Assembly (NCBI RefSeq): GCF_030272615.1
Contig: NC_081409.1
Coordinates: forward strand, 243,287,924 to 243,347,923
Reading direction: 5' to 3'
Origin: Cryptomeria japonica
Lineage: Eukaryota > Streptophyta > Pinopsida > Cupressales > Cupressaceae
Length of the DNA stretch: 60,000 nucleotides
The position numbers were made by a program, and so were the translations under genes. The notes below the pieces were generated by a model, which was not told the DNA's origin, did not search any database, and saw only the letters and a list, made by a program, of their open reading frames with translations. Numbering within the stretch: the first letter of the stretch is position 1; every line of letters starts with the position of its first letter. Below, in pieces: positions 21,360 through 35,131 of the stretch.

Positions 21360-23050
21360 AATTGTTACCTTTTTTTCACTGCTAGCTGAAAAATAGGTTA
21401 GGTTATGCTTGTTAAACTAGTGGAACAAGTGCATATTATTTCTGCTATATTACTTTCCAAGTGCACAAGAAAAATGAAAAGGAATTACATTATCAGATTG
21501 CGTTCATCCAGATGCATATGATACAAAAGAGTGTGCAATTAACTTTGTGAAGAGGAAAAGGTATCTTTATTGACAATATAAATGAATAATGTCTCACACA
21601 AGCCGTGAAACTAACCGCTATAGTGCACATGAAAAACACATGATACATTTATAGGTGTTATGAAAATAAAATGCACAAGTAATGAAGGGTGACTCGTCAT
21701 TGCCTGAATGACGAGTCCGGCTTGAGCTGCCCTGCATTGTCTTTAGTCTCCCTGCTTGCCTTGCCTCCAGCTATCGCTCCATTGCTGCTCCGCATGCCTG
21801 CACCTGAAAGAGAGATGGTTGTTAGAGCAATGCTGGGTCTTCAAACACTTCTTATACACGCATCTAGAAACATACAATCTGATCTTCACATGCATCATAG
21901 CAGCTAGCTTGTCACAGATTTCCAAGAAAGTAAGAATTATCAAACACACTTATCATATACCCCCTTTTTATCTAATGTGTTTGTTTCATGTGCAGATACA
22001 AGTGTCTTTTCATGCATAACACGTGGGGTCAAATGGGCTCCCACAAGGGTTGAGCCCAGCGTGCTTCAGGATAGCAAATGGCCAAAAGGAGGACAGCGAA
22101 ACAGTCATACAAGATACTTGTAGCGGTCTTCAGCCTTGCGAAGATAGCGAAGTGTCACAGCAATATCAATAAGCAGCAGTCTATGAGTTATGAGTTGGCA
22201 AAAAATTGTTTTATACTGAATAGGTTCCATAGTCACACTAAGCGGGGCAGTCATTGAGTATGCTTTCGAGATTATTTATTAGCAAAAGATCTCATGCAAA
22301 GAGCAAAAGTTTTCTAAAAGGGGCTGATGTAAGGGGACGTTTTATTTAATATATACATTTACAAACTTAGTGAGAGAATATTATAAAGCCAAATACAGTG
22401 ATTATAGTCCCAGCCAAATAGCCACTTGCAGTCATGTCATAGTAGTAAGCATTCAAAGAAGGATTTGCAGAATAGAATACAACCATATCAGTTCAAGGTT
22501 AAGAAATAGTTTTACTGTTAATTACAGAGATAACTATGGATTATTCATTGCCAGGTCCTTTCATGCCAAGGAAAGACAATCTTCAAATGAAATACAGAGA
22601 GCTTTCCAAGTGGCAGCAGTGTATGGGTTTTCTGCTGTTATGAGCTCGTACACAGTCATACATTTAAGCCTGGATAAATTTGCAATCAAATCATCATCAT
22701 ACTTGAAATTGTTGCGGTTATGATTTAGGAGGCATTGGACAAATGCTAAACTCATCAAAACAGTTCAGCATGGCCACAACAGTTTCGAGGATGGTGTGAA
22801 CATCATGAAGGAGGTTAAAAATGTTTAAAATCTGTCAATATATCTCAAGCCCAAAGATCAAGTTATATAGGAGACGCTGATTTTTAACAAAAGCTCAGGT
22901 TGCTATAGGTTTGTTCATGCTTTGAAAGAAATATCTCAGTGATAGGATGCGTGAAGAGCAGTCAAAGCCTACAAATGCAGTCCTACAAGTGCTCTTCAAC
23001 CAAGATACAGTCACAGTGGCATCTCCAAATTGACCTTCAATAGTAGTCAC
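21360..23050. other. Intron sequence without recognised genes
   Basis: No convincing domain, repeat edge or RNA gene was found. Short open frames here are under 120 codons and lack family motifs. Confidence 0.5.
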
Positions 23051-23099
23051 TTTCAAGGCATGGAAAATAAACAGCAGTGGTTCAAAAAGAAGTTTGAGC

Positions 23100-23870
23100 C
23101 AAAATATCATACGTGAAAGAACAGATCAAGCACAAGCACAACTGTTTTACTTGCATCCCCCTTCAGGCATGTTGACAAACAATAAAAAGAGTGCATCAAG
23201 GAATGGCCCCTTTTCCTCAAGAAAAGTCTGTTATTGGTGCATGCGTATCAGCTCAAGAAGCAGAAGATAATGATTTTTCAAGTTTGAAGGCAAAATTTAC
23301 GAAGTTTGTAAATCTGTTTGATTGCTATAAAAATAGAGAATTCTGAACTCCACCAACAATGCCAGATGCTTAATAAACAATTAAATCATGCTATAGCATT
23401 TCTAGTTCTAACCACTGACAGCGGTACTGAGAAGGAAATCATTAGTGTTCAGAATGAGGAACATGTGTATGGCACAAATTTTACAGGGCTCGAGGTTTCA
23501 AAAGAATGTCACACAGCTACATCCTTTTTGCAATCTGCTGATAGTAGTACAAGAATATTGCCAGTACCTTTGAGTGGCAGGTTAAAGACAGATTTCCAGT
23601 AAAGTTTGCAAAATGGAAAATGGCTTGGGTGGAATTCCTTTCATAAATGTTGATGCATTATGTTCACATATTAAGAATACATTTTGTCAACTTCCAGCAG
23701 ATGATTTGTCAATTCAAAGTTAGCTATCATTTTTATTATCCAAGCAACAGTGCAAAGTTTCTGATAAGCTAGAGGATGGTGTTTTAATTGTGAACGTGGA
23801 AAGGAAAAATGCCAATGAAAAGAGATCAACGTTTTCACCCACGTTTACTAGTAAATTTTAAAAAAATCGA
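23100..23870 (+). pseudogene. Decayed coding fragment of unknown gene
   Basis: Protein-like sequence runs through two or three frames: SSRKV... near 23220, then FSSLKAKFTKFVNLFDCY (about 23277-23330), then after a shift ENSELHQQCQMLNKQLNHAI to DFQ (about 23336-23600). A further shift gives GGIPFINVDALCSHIKNTF and KLEDGVLIVNV up to about 23815. The composition (Leu/Gln heptad-like start, no low complexity) looks like a real gene rather than random frames. Shifts and stops without introns suggest a processed pseudogene or a captured fragment. I do not recognise the parent gene. Confidence 0.4.
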
Positions 23871-24305
23871 ATTGAAATGCCTCAAAGATATGCACCTGGA
23901 AATCAGAAAATCGTTTCCAGAATTCCGAAAAAGCCCTCAGAATATGTGAGAGTATGCAGGAATCAGTCCACGATTAGCCCAGTATGTGCCCAGAATCGGC
24001 AAAGGTGAAGAAAAGAGACACGCTGACACCCATTAATGGCGGAAATCTGCAGGAAATCATCACAAATGCCCTTCATTTCGACCTCCAAAACCCCATGGCG
24101 GCCGCTTCAGTTTCCTGTAGAAAGAAGAAATATCGAAAAGATGAGGAATGGGGCAGATTTTAGGGTTCTTTTTCCCTAAATATGTGTCCAATTACCAAGG
24201 CATTTTATTTTGCCTTATTTTATTTTCTTCTCTCTTGAAGTTCCAAATGCCACGCAAAATGGCCTAAGGGGTCGATGAAATGAGTTTCATCCCCCTTGTC
24301 TAGCT

Positions 24306-24388
24306 TTATTATATGACTTATTTTTATCACTTAATATTGATTTTCAATGTAAAAATATATTAAGTGATAAAAATAAGTCATTTAATAA
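24306..24388. repeat. Long perfect hairpin (24-bp stem)
   Basis: TGACTTATTTTTATCACTTA and its next four bases (24314-24337) pair perfectly with 24357-24380, with a 19-nt spacer. Allowing one mismatch extends each arm by about eight bases. It could be a small foldback or MITE-like unit; no clear target duplication was seen. Confidence 0.8.
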
Positions 24389-24399
24389 ATGTGGCTCTT

Positions 24400-24790
24400 T
24401 TGAAGTTTAGGCATAGGTTTTAAAAAAAAAAAATCAAAATGAATACATATTTATTAAAGTGGTCTAAATTTATCTACTTAATAGCTTTGTTTCATCCCAT
24501 TTTTTATATTTAAAGTAGAAAATATAATATAAATATAATAAGGAAAATATTTATTAAAGTGATAAATAAATAAAACACTTTATTAAATATATTTTCTAAT
24601 TACATTTATTATTATTAATAAATAAAAATAATGAAGCTACTTATTAAAGTGATTTAATTTATTTATCACTTTAATAAATAACTTTATTATTTTTATGTTA
24701 TTAAATCTCGACTTTAAATATAAAAAGGGAATTAAACAAATGTTTAATTAAGTAGTAAATTTTAAAATCACTTTATGAGATTTATTTTCA
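24400..24790. repeat. AT-rich inverted and direct repeats
   Basis: Repeated TTATTAAAGTGAT and its complement ATCACTTTAATAA occur at least five times, in both orientations, in DNA of very low GC. The motifs resemble the arms of the adjacent hairpin. Function unknown. Confidence 0.6.
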
Positions 24791-27318
24791 TTTATTAGGC
24801 AGGTCAGTATATTTCTTGCATTAATGAAGGCTTGCAGGCTTGTCTGGGGATATTTTTGAGTTATTTATGATGTAATTAAGAGCTTTTATGGTAGCAGCAT
24901 GGGTTGGCTTGACTTTGGTTCAGGTGTGTTCCCTTTCAGACCTGTTTGAGGGCCTGAAAAGTGGATTTTTTGGTTCTGCTCGCCCAAGAGGAGGTGGAAT
25001 TTATTATTCATTATCTGCTTTTTAGAAGGCATATATACTTCCTTCCTTCTTTTTTGTAAGGTTTCTTCTTCATTCATCTTTTTAGCAGACTGTAATTTCT
25101 GAGTTCTCTTTGCAAGAAGGAATGTTTTTGTAACACATTTTCAGGAATAATAAAGCTTGGTGATACCTTTTTGGCAGGGATAATAGCTTGACTTACCTCT
25201 CTACTTCTCATTTTTTCTGTTATTGTGTCTTTAGTGTTAGGCAGTTCTTTGTGGTTGGCTTTTGGCCCCCCCTTAAAATTGCACTTTCTGTTGATGCCTT
25301 ATATAGAAATACATATACTCTTGCAGGTCATAAGCTGTGTTTTTTTTAGTAATTATCAGTCTTAGGTTGTGAAAGGAGTTTTTCCTCTTAGGACTGTGAT
25401 TATCCAGCCTTCTTATGAAGTATTGATGTAGAGATTATGGGTTGTTGGTTAGTGTAAAAGAGCTTCATTATCACTGTTATACTGTGTATCTTTTGCTTAT
25501 TTGAATTTCAACATATCATCTAGTGCAATCACCTTAGGTTTAGATTTTTGTTTCATATGTTCTCCTCCTCACTCTTTTCGCTGAAGAAATTGTTAGTTTA
25601 GGTGAAGAATTTGAAAAGAACCAGCTTACTCTGGAGGTCCACTTCAGTCTTTAGGTTACCCACAACCTCGAAGTGTTCCCATGTTTCAATAGGCAGCTGA
25701 AGTTCACAACTTTAGCAGAGGGTGCAAGGCTTTATTGATAACAATAACCCTTGCCTTTCTTAGGTCAACACCTTTGTTGAAAGTAATCTCTTTCTTGCCT
25801 TTATGTCTAACATTTCCCAATCTCGATTCAATACCTATAGGCTTCTCCCCATAACTTTCTCAAAATTTTAATGTCTTCTTGGTTGGAGATGTGCATGGTA
25901 CTAACTTTTTCTAACAAGACATGGATTGCATTGATCTAATTTTGCACCTTCGATACCTAACATATTGAAACTTTTTGTTTTGATCATCAAAATTCTTGAC
26001 AAAGTAGTTCTCTCTGATGGACTCTACAATTTTTGTCCAAGTTTTTATGTGTTTTTGAGTTTTTTTGAAGTTATGCCTTGGGGTTTGACAATGCAAAATA
26101 TGAATAACAATAACAACACATAAAATAATAGACTGGAAACTAATCTCAAATTTCTGATTTTTATTTATCAGCAATAACAAATGAATGTAAATTATTTCCT
26201 TCAACAATCTAAGCCAACATTGGCCTACAAGGAGTCTAGCGCTGGGAATAGAGGGGGTCTTATTGGCCTGAATAGGTGAAATGACTGAATGAAGCACCTC
26301 CAGCTGCAACCAATGACTCCTAAAAGCTTTATTCATCTACTGGATAATTATCAAACACAATTTAGAGAAGAAAACCTTATTCCAGTGCACTTTCTGAACT
26401 TTCCCCAAGAGAAACCCCAATTTGGTGTGTCTTCTACCCACTGTTTTACTCCTGTAGCTCCAGTATGAACTTTTTTCACCAAATAACTATGGGGAATCTT
26501 CTAATTTTCTGCTAACAATGAAATTTGTATGAGAACACTGATGCAAAACCCCTTAAATTATTTTATTGAAGTTCCAGGCAAGCTCTAGGTGGTACGGTTT
26601 GGCTGGGAAGAGAATGGTTGTCCCCAATTTGTTACAAACTCTGAAATATCTCCCCAAAACCTGCTCAGATCTGATTATCAGTCAGTAAGCTTACTGTAGC
26701 TGCTCACAAACTTGAAATTTTTACCCTTAATGGCTGAATACGAACATTCCAAGCTAAATCAATAGCACAAAGTTGAGGGGGATTTCGTCCTCTCACACCA
26801 AGTCTGAAGATTTTCGTCTCCAAACCCAATTTCAGACCCTGCAAGAAGCGTTGCAGACCTGCAAATGCAAATAATCTTCAAAATAACAATCTATAATAAT
26901 GCCCAAATTGTACGTACAATGCTCTTTTATTCCTCTTAGCCCTAAATCGAACTTCTCTTGACATCTTTTAAAGATTTCAATGGAATCTTCTTTCCTTCAA
27001 TTTGGATGTACAAACTTGGGGAAGCTCATAACATAACATGGCCACTTTTTAATTATTTATTCTTGCCTAGGAAGATGTGCCAAGGGGTAAAACATAAAGT
27101 CTTATAAAAACATCTTTTAAAGTTAACTTTTTCTATATTTAGAAAAAGTGAGTTTTATAACTTTATATTATAAAGTTATATTATTAAGTCCACCAAAGCA
27201 AGAAAATGACTAAGTATGGGTCCTCTTTGGCTAACCAATCACCTCCAAACATTGAACTTCACCTATGGAGATGGATGATAGGTGAATCTATGAACCAAAG
27301 AGTCTAGTGGGAAAATGG
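24791..27318. other. Intron sequence without recognised genes
   Basis: AT-rich with no protein domain recognised on either strand. A near-palindrome around ATAACTTTATATTATAAAG (about 27155) is the only local structure noted. GGACA at 27319-27323 is the left target duplication of LTR B. Confidence 0.5.
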
Positions 27319-28254
27319 GGACATGTTGTGCTTTGCACTGCACACCCCGTCCTTGACGGAGACCCCCTATTTGCTCATGTAGGATAGAGAGGCTCCTCCC
27401 ATGGTCGTGCATTCAAAAACCATGCATTTGGGCCTAAGTGGTTGAGAAAGCAACCTAGCTCGCCTAAAGTGTCCAAAATGGCCGAAACCCTTACGAAGTT
27501 TGGCGAAATAAAGCCAAATCAAAATCGCGCAATTTGCAGTGAGTGCCGAAGTTCGTGAAAACAATAAAATTCGCCCAAAGTAGATAAGAAGCTCGAAAAA
27601 TGAAGGAAGAGGGTGTCTAAATCCAAAATCAGCGGAACTACATTTTTTTGCGAAAATGGAGATAAAACAGGGTTGTGCTTCTAGGTCTAAGTGCTCGAAT
27701 TAAAGGGAATAGACTCCCAAAGTGAGTTCATGGGCTGAAAAACGTACAAGCTCCCAAATTAGCTTAATATGCCGAAGTTTGCAAACTCAGGGAAAGTTGC
27801 CCATTTTACCCAAAACCCCCCAAAAATCGCGAGTCGTCCAAAAGGGCCGAAAGGAGGTGAAAATCGTGCAAAAAGCTCTCCAAGGCCGAAGGGATGAAAT
27901 CGCGCGAAATCCTCAGGAGGCTTGAGGTCATTTACCAGAAGGATACGTTTAGAGCTATTCGAATGAAACTCGCGCATTTTTGTCTAATCGCGAATTCATC
28001 ATATTTAGGCTATGCTTTAACAAAGTTCGGTGACTTTAAGCGTTTTGCGAAGAGCAGAAAATTACTCATTTACTCTGAAATGCCTGACGGAAATCCCAGG
28101 TTCACAGGGTAAAACGAAAAGAGAGGAAAGTGTTTAAAGTTATGTTGAATCCGTCTACCCGCATACCGGTCTTGTTAATTTTAGGTCTCTTAACCCATCT
28201 CCTTTTCTTTTATTTTCCGGTTCGAGAATCAGATACAAACCAGCCTGTTGCAAA

Positions 28255-28403
28255 ACGTAAGTCCCCTTGTGCTCCCAGCAAAACACATCGACTGTTGAGT
28301 TATCCTGCCCACTTCCTTAGTCCTAAGGAATTCACATTGAAAGTTGAGCGTGATCCCGTTCGTAAAGGGTGAGTCAGAAACTGTTCGTAAAGGGTGAGTC
28401 AGA
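28255..28403 (+). repeat. Displaced LTR block and 24-bp tandem repeat in LTR B
   Basis: 28257-28310 repeats the block found near the other end of the same LTR (35058-35112): CGTAAGTCCCC, CAGCAAAA, ATCCTGC. It is followed by two copies of GTTCGTAAAGGGTGAGTCAG (28357-28403, period about 24 bp). A fragment of a related LTR seems to have been inserted here. Confidence 0.65.
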
Positions 28404-30532
28404 AGTGAGACAAATAAGTCGAAAGTCGGCCTAGCGGGTCGAAATATGAGGAATAAGGCGTTAATTTTAAAAACACCCAATCTGCTCATTTAACCGGAAC
28501 CCCATTCATAATTTAATGTTCAAAATTCTTGCAAAGAGGCTAATTTCTGCCTAAGCGCAAAAAAGGAACACAAGTTTGAATTTCGGCTAAGTAGGCCGAA
28601 TTGCAAAAGAGCATAAGTTTGAATTTCGGTTAAGTAGGCCGAATTGCACAAAAGGGACGTAAGTTTGAATATCGGCTAGTTAAGCCAAAAATATCAAATG
28701 TTCAAAATCTCGCAAAATGGCCTTTTAGGTCGAAAACGTCAAAATCGTGAAAAGTCTCCTCTTTGGCCGAAAATGTTAAAAGTTCGCAAAGTGGCCTTCT
28801 AGGGTCGAAATTCATTAAATTTTTTTTTGAAAAATCAACTTAAAAGGCCGAAATGTGAGAAAAGGCTGAAATGTGAGACGAGGCCGAAAAGGGTAGAGAA
28901 AGGCGTTTATGTAAAAGCTCACAAAAGAGACTTGTAACCCGAGAACCCCTTGCAAATTCGCAAAGTTTCCTCTTTAGCCGAAAATGTGAAAAGAAAACTA
29001 AAACTCGCTAAAGAGGCTTCTAACTCGAAAATCCCCTAAATCACGAAAATAAGCATTCACGCCGAAGTGAAATAGAATCCCAAAGTCGCGCAAAACGTCC
29101 ATTATGCCCGAAAATCACTAAAGCTCATAAGGTAAGCTCTTTGGTCGAAAGAGGAGAAGTTCGAAGTTTGCAAATTGATCTTATACCCTGAAACGCAAAG
29201 AAAAGTCATAAAATCGGCCTAATGCGAGATACAGGTTTCAAATTCACCCTCACTAAGCCGAAAATCCTCTTTGAATGCCAAAATGAATTCAGACGAAATC
29301 ACACGAAGTCTACCTCAAAACGTCTAAGGAGTTTAAGTGCAAAAAACTCCCAAATTCTTCTCTTTTGCCGAAAACGAAAAAAGAAGAGGTAGTTATAAAG
29401 GCGCGGTGCATATTCTTCCATTTTCCCTAGAATCTTTAGATGAAAGTCGCGCGATTGACTCTTTTGCCGAAAATCATCAGGGATCATTCAGATCGCAGAG
29501 AACACTTACTTGTTTGAAGGTTTTCAATTCTTCATGGTCGCACGAATTCTTCTTTTCTGCCGAGAACCTTTTAATCTTTGCAAATCATGTGAAGTCTTCT
29601 TCAACGCTCAAAAGGTTTAAATCGCGCAAAGGCTCACAAATTGGCTTCATAAGCCGAGAGGTGAGGTTTTACAAAAGCTCATGAATTCTTCTTTCCTGCT
29701 GAAAATGACTAAAGGGAGAGAATCGCGCGAGACCCTTGTGTAGGCCAAAAATGTCCGAATTCGTGCAAGGCGACTAGGGAACCTACAAACAAGGAGAAGT
29801 CGAAAATCAAGAGAGTGATTCACATTTTGCAAAAGGCATTCTCTCATTTCACTATGTCAAGTTGAAATTGGAAAGATTCTCTAAACGTCGGGTTGGTACT
29901 TCATCGACATTCGAAGCAGTCAACCCCCCCTTTCATTGCACTTCTAGGTAAATTCGAAATTTCCGCTTGAGTGTTTAAATTGCTGCATTTAACAAATAAT
30001 CGTGTTTCTTTTACCTAGGGTGAAAATGCAAATAAGAACCAAGTATATTTTAAAGGCTTAACCCCGTAAAGCATCAGTGACCAACCAAATCGACCATTTA
30101 GCCAAAGACTTGAAACTTAGGCAAAATTTAAGAATTCTAGTCCCAAACTGTGAAACGCATAGCATCATCTTTTTGGTAATTTGCACGCAGAATCGTTTTA
30201 AACAATCAACTTTCAATTATTAGAACATTCAAACGTTGAGTCGCAAGCCAGAACGTTTGTAACTTTCTGCCATTATCAATCAGGAGTAACATTTTGAAAT
30301 CCGCTCCAAGAGCAATAGTTAAACAAACCAACTTGACTTTCAGCTTCAAATTGCATTTAGCTTCTAGACGAACAGATTTTAATTGTTTTAATGTCATGTT
30401 TTAGCAATATTTTCAAATTCCGATTACCTCGTTGGTCGTCAATCTTAACGCTAACGCCGTCTTTTGTTTTTGCCAACCCATTTTTGTTACTTTAATCTCG
30501 TCTCGTAATTCATGTCCGGTTGCGCAGGATAG

Positions 30533-33500
30533 ATGCCTAAATCGATAGCTGAGTCCTCAAAGGCACCTGGCACAACTGGAACATCGTGGATTTCGAAAGT
30601 TGACATTCCCCGCAAGGTCGAAAAAATGAAGTACTAGTACCAAGGAGGAGGAGTTAGGGAGTTGAGGGTCCAGAGTGTGTGGGTGAACATAGGAGACACG
30701 GACCTAGGCCATATTGATATCCAGGATTTTAGGAATAGAGAGTACTCTTTGAATGCCTATGGCAAGCCCATATGGATGATGGAGAGTGGTATTGCTCAGG
30801 CAGCTGGTTTCCCTCCGGCCGTGTAGAATTTTGAATTAGTGGTTGAGGCTGCTAAACATTATCAGCCGGAAACCAAATTAGTGGTGTTAAAGGGGATGGT
30901 ACTAGCTGACTTCACATCTGAAGGCCTTGGGGAGGCATTTGATATCCCTTTTCTAGACGATCCCATTGCCACAACTATCGATGAGGCTCAGGTTGTTTAT
31001 GACATGAATTCTGCTAAGTGCAAGACATTGATAAATGAAGAATTTTTCAAAGAGAGAAGACCCCCAAGCACTAGAATCGGTTAAAAGACCCCCAGAAGCG
31101 ATTTTCACAACGAGTATGGTGATATGGTTACCTTACTCAGCCGGGTCACGGGACTTCCTCAATCCAATCTCTTTGAGGAATGGATGTTCTACATCACTAA
31201 GTAGGTCTTCGCTGGGAAGTCTAAGTTCGACTGGGCTCAGATCATCAACGACAATATTCATACACAGCTGGTTGAGCTTGAAGAAAAAAAAAACTTTGCC
31301 ATGACTTCCTACTTTGTCTACATGTTTGCCCGACACCAGTCGTTGACGGGATTAATTAAGAAAGGTGAGATCGGGAATGGGCCGAATCAGGTGAAGGTAT
31401 ACGATTGCTACCCTCAGCTGCATTACTATGACATTGCCCACAGAGAAAAGAATAACATCGCATATGCAATTGGTCAGTATGAACGTGTTAATGATGCTTT
31501 TACAATGCGCCTGGTTAGATTAATGCAAGGAGGATTGCATATAAGGCTATCAAAGCAGGCTATCGCTCTGATCCGGAAATACGGTGCATGGTTCATCCAA
31601 CTCCCTAGGTTCACCTACATCAGAATAGCAGGCTTTGAGGGAACACCATTCCGGCTTCCGTGCTATCCATTAGACAGAGTAGTCCTCATGGAGGTAGCAA
31701 GACAGACACATCTAGCAGGCAGCTTACTCTGAGACAAAAAGCAATCGGGGTTCACCTTCCCCATGATTTTGGGTACTCTTGATGCGCACTTCAAAAATTT
31801 GGTGCAAGCTGAAGAGTCATTTGCTGAATTGGCATCCTATTGCTTGCAGGAACATTTCCCTAGGAAATGCTTTGATCATGATAATTTGGCAAAAAGGGCC
31901 TACGACAAGCACTACAGGGCCAAGGCTTCAATAGAGGACTATTGGAGCAATTGTTCTGATGACTTTGAAGTCCGTCGGCGTGAATATTCTAGGTTGAGTG
32001 TTCAGCAAATGTGACTTTTTGAGGACCTCCGCTAGGTCCCAGATTAGGTAACGGACTATGGAAATTGCTTGCAAGTTCAAGAATTCAAAGCAGTCAAGGA
32101 TCTCCTGCCAGCGATCGATTGGACTCAGGACCCAATCACAGATTTTGAGGCAGTTATGGAAGCTCCAAGAAGGTACACCGATAACTGGTTATCCCAACAA
32201 ATTGAGAGACTGACCCATGAAGGGACCCAATTCACATACAATTTAATGGGTAGTCTCAATTCCCAGTGTTCAGAGGACGAAGAAACCTCAAGCGCGCCAA
32301 AGGAAGAGGTTGAGAAACCTGAAAAGAAGAGAAAGAAAGGAAGGGCCAATAGAGGGACTCGAACATTAGAAAGAACAAGGAGAGAAAAGATCCCAATCAA
32401 GAGGCTAGAGGTTACTTCATCATCCAGGGACCCCAGTTCAGAGGATGATGTGGTTGAACTCAATTACATACCCACTCCACCTTCACAAAGTTATCCTGCT
32501 GCATTCTAGGCAAATAATCCTCAAACACAAAATGAGCAAGAAGCAGAGGTGAGGATCATTGGCTTGGATAAACCTGGAAATCAGGTTGAGGAGGGAGAGA
32601 TTGCACCTGATCGAGGGACTGGTAAAGATGAGCTCACGCAGGAGAGCAGGCATGAGTTGCAACTGAATAGCGACAACAAAGATGACACCATTATTGAGGG
32701 AGAGCAGAAAGGGGATGAGACTTAAGAACCCAGCAGAACTGAAGAGCAACCATTACAAAAGGATACCCAACAGTTGTTCAGTGAGGTAGGAGAGAACTCA
32801 GCTGTGAGTAAGGGATTGGATATTTCACTCGTTCCTCCTATGCCCCATCAATTACAGATAGGCGGCAAGTCAGTTGAGGCCTCCAAAGAACAGAGTGAGG
32901 ATCTGGCAATTACATCTAGACAGACCATCCCTCAGGACTGGCTAATTGCTCGTGCGCAGCGGAAAGCAGCTCTCAAGCCACCAATTAACCTGGAGGATAT
33001 CTTCTCTTGAATAGGAGAAATAAAATCCGAAGGCAGGAAAAGGCCGAAGACTTACTCCAGGATTACCCAAGACAAGCAAAGGAACTGCATGATTCATATT
33101 GCTACCCCACCCACAGACAAACCAACATATTAGATTGCATTGGCTGACTACAATGTCACGACCATCCCAATAGGGCGAGCCACCAAAGAGTAGGAGAGGG
33201 AAGAATTTCGAGATTCCGGGCAGAATATGCTCAGACAGCTCGACGAAATGACCGCTGAGAGAGATATGTACCAGACTCGTGCTAAGCAAGCTGAGGGGTA
33301 CATTGATCACCCATTGAAACCGCTGCAGCATGCTGCTGAATCCCATGTTCTCGCATTGGCACTGGCATAAAAGACTACAATTGAATTTGAAGGAGTGCGT
33401 GACACTGTCGAGGCCGTTAGGGAATGGATCCGAAGCATTAAAAAGAAGGGAAATAAGATTATTAATGGTGTATTTGAAGTAACAATCGAAATACAAGTGG

Positions 33501-34116
33501 CACGGATCAAAATGCTGGAGGTGCAAAAGGAGTACGCCAAAATTCAGGAGGTGGTTGCCTTAGCTCAACCACTCATGAGGGCTCTTTTCTGGACTCATGC
33601 TCGGATTGCGGCAATCCATTCTATCCTAGATCCCTATAATGTCAATACTTTGAAGGAATTGTACTGGATTGTTTGCATGAAGATGGACATGGCAGGCACC
33701 GTAAAGAAATTCAGGAGGAATGTGAGATGGACCTATCCCATATTGAAAATGGCGGTGAAAATATCCATAAGGCATTGGTCATTGGCTGGACGGATACCAT
33801 GGAGGATGCTGATGTAGTACCACGATGGAATGCCAGGTTGAAGCTCGATAAAACTGCATATTTTGTGGAGGACATAGAGTGCATTAGCAAGCTGCATAAA
33901 GACATATTGCGCTTCGAAGATCAACAATTGGATTGGCGTGAGCGACTAGGGATAGTCGACTTTAATCGTGAAGGCACAAAGTTCAAAATGCGCAATCGTC
34001 CTTTTCCCCCTAATGAGGAATTGTTTCCCATTTGTATAAAATTCCAAGAGTACGTTCGGGAGGAACGTGCGACACACCGGGACATTTGGAAAGGTTACCT
34101 GCATGAAGAGGATTAA
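30533..34116 (+). pseudogene. LTR-borne ORF, copy B (longest version)
   Basis: It starts ATGCCTAAATCG after the conserved TTGCGCAG|GATAG acceptor-like motif and covers about 1190 codons, with at least seven stops and several shifts. Order: basic N-terminus; GDTDLGHIDIQDFRN; ADFTSEGLGEAFDIPF; a central block (YGAWFIQLPRFTYIRIAGFE); RLTHEGTQFTYNLMGSL; an acidic, Glu/Ser-rich stretch with a KRKKGRAN basic patch (about 32330); a long segment missing from A and C with a coiled-coil-like part (QLDEMTAERDMYQTRAKQAE, about 33240); and a C-terminal helix (CIKFQEYVREERA). There are no enzyme motifs. Copy C keeps the two ends but lacks most of the middle, so B best shows the ancestral length. Possibly nuclear and RNA- or DNA-binding by its charge pattern; that is inference. 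Confidence 0.7.
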
Positions 34117-34428
34117 TTTGTAGAGAAAAAGTCCACCACGGGGAAGGAAAAAGTGCTTTCCTGAAAATATATGTTTCTTTTAAATCTTAAGTGCACTTTT
34201 TCAAACATAAAGTTTCTTTCCCAACTGCCAAAGTCATTGTAAATTTTGAGCTCCGTGCAAGTGCACTTTTTGGAGCAACTTTATGTTTGGTAGTTGGTAG
34301 TTTTAGTTACTTTATGACTGGTGTTGATATTTTGCTTCCCATTTATGGGTATGGGCAGCCTTGTTTTAAGGGATGAATCTGGCCCACTTGTTTAAGTTTA
34401 ATCTTGGCCATTCATCCATTTTGAAAGC

Positions 34429-34440
34429 TCTATATAAAGG
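34429..34440 (+). promoter_or_regulatory. TATA box in LTR B
   Basis: CTATATAAAGG is the strongest of the five conserved TATA motifs. It is followed about 115 bp later by GTGAGTGCATGG, a good splice-donor-like motif shared with A and C. Confidence 0.65.
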
Positions 34441-35131
34441 AGTTGGTTTCTCCTTTATTTCAGGCAGAAAGTTAAAGATTGTTGCAAAAACTCTGGCAAA
34501 ATTTATACAGATTTTAATGGATGTTAAAGATGTGTCATTTTTACTGTGAGTGCATGGTCCTCTTCCCCACCTCTTTTTTTAAATTTCTGCAAATGTATTT
34601 AATTTTCAGATAGTTTGTTTATACATATATTTGATGGAAATCTTGGTTCATACCATTATGAAATAATTGATTGTTATTCCCTCTGTATGGTTAGTTTGAG
34701 CCCAATTTTATGCTAAGTTCGGTTGTTAAATTTGAATGAATGGGTGTGAAAGTCCAGCATTTGTATTCAGCAATTTGAAAATTTAAAGTTCCTAGATGAT
34801 TGCACTGGTTTTTACCTAGTTGTGCTCGTTTGCTGGCAAAGTAATTTATGGTCATTTTAAGATTTCCGTCTATGTGTCTCAATATGCTGTCTTAGTTAAA
34901 TTAGATAGCTGTTCTTATTACTCTCTATCCTTATCCCCTTTTTTCTGTTTTTTTAAACCCGCAAGTCAAGCTAAAGTAGCATCATGTTAAAGGCAAATTA
35001 GGTGAAATCAGACTGTAAGATCTTAGGGAACCTGTGCGAAACCAATTCTGTCTTACCGTAAGTCCCCTTTGTTTTTCCAGCAAAATGCATTGACCGTTGA
35101 GCTATCCTGCAGTCAAGAGCTGACAATCGAA

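Noticed and set aside
27301-27323. Purine-rich GTGGGAAAATGGGGACA before LTR B as a polypurine tract
   Set aside because: The last five bases are the target duplication repeated at 35433, so this is flanking DNA of a solo LTR.
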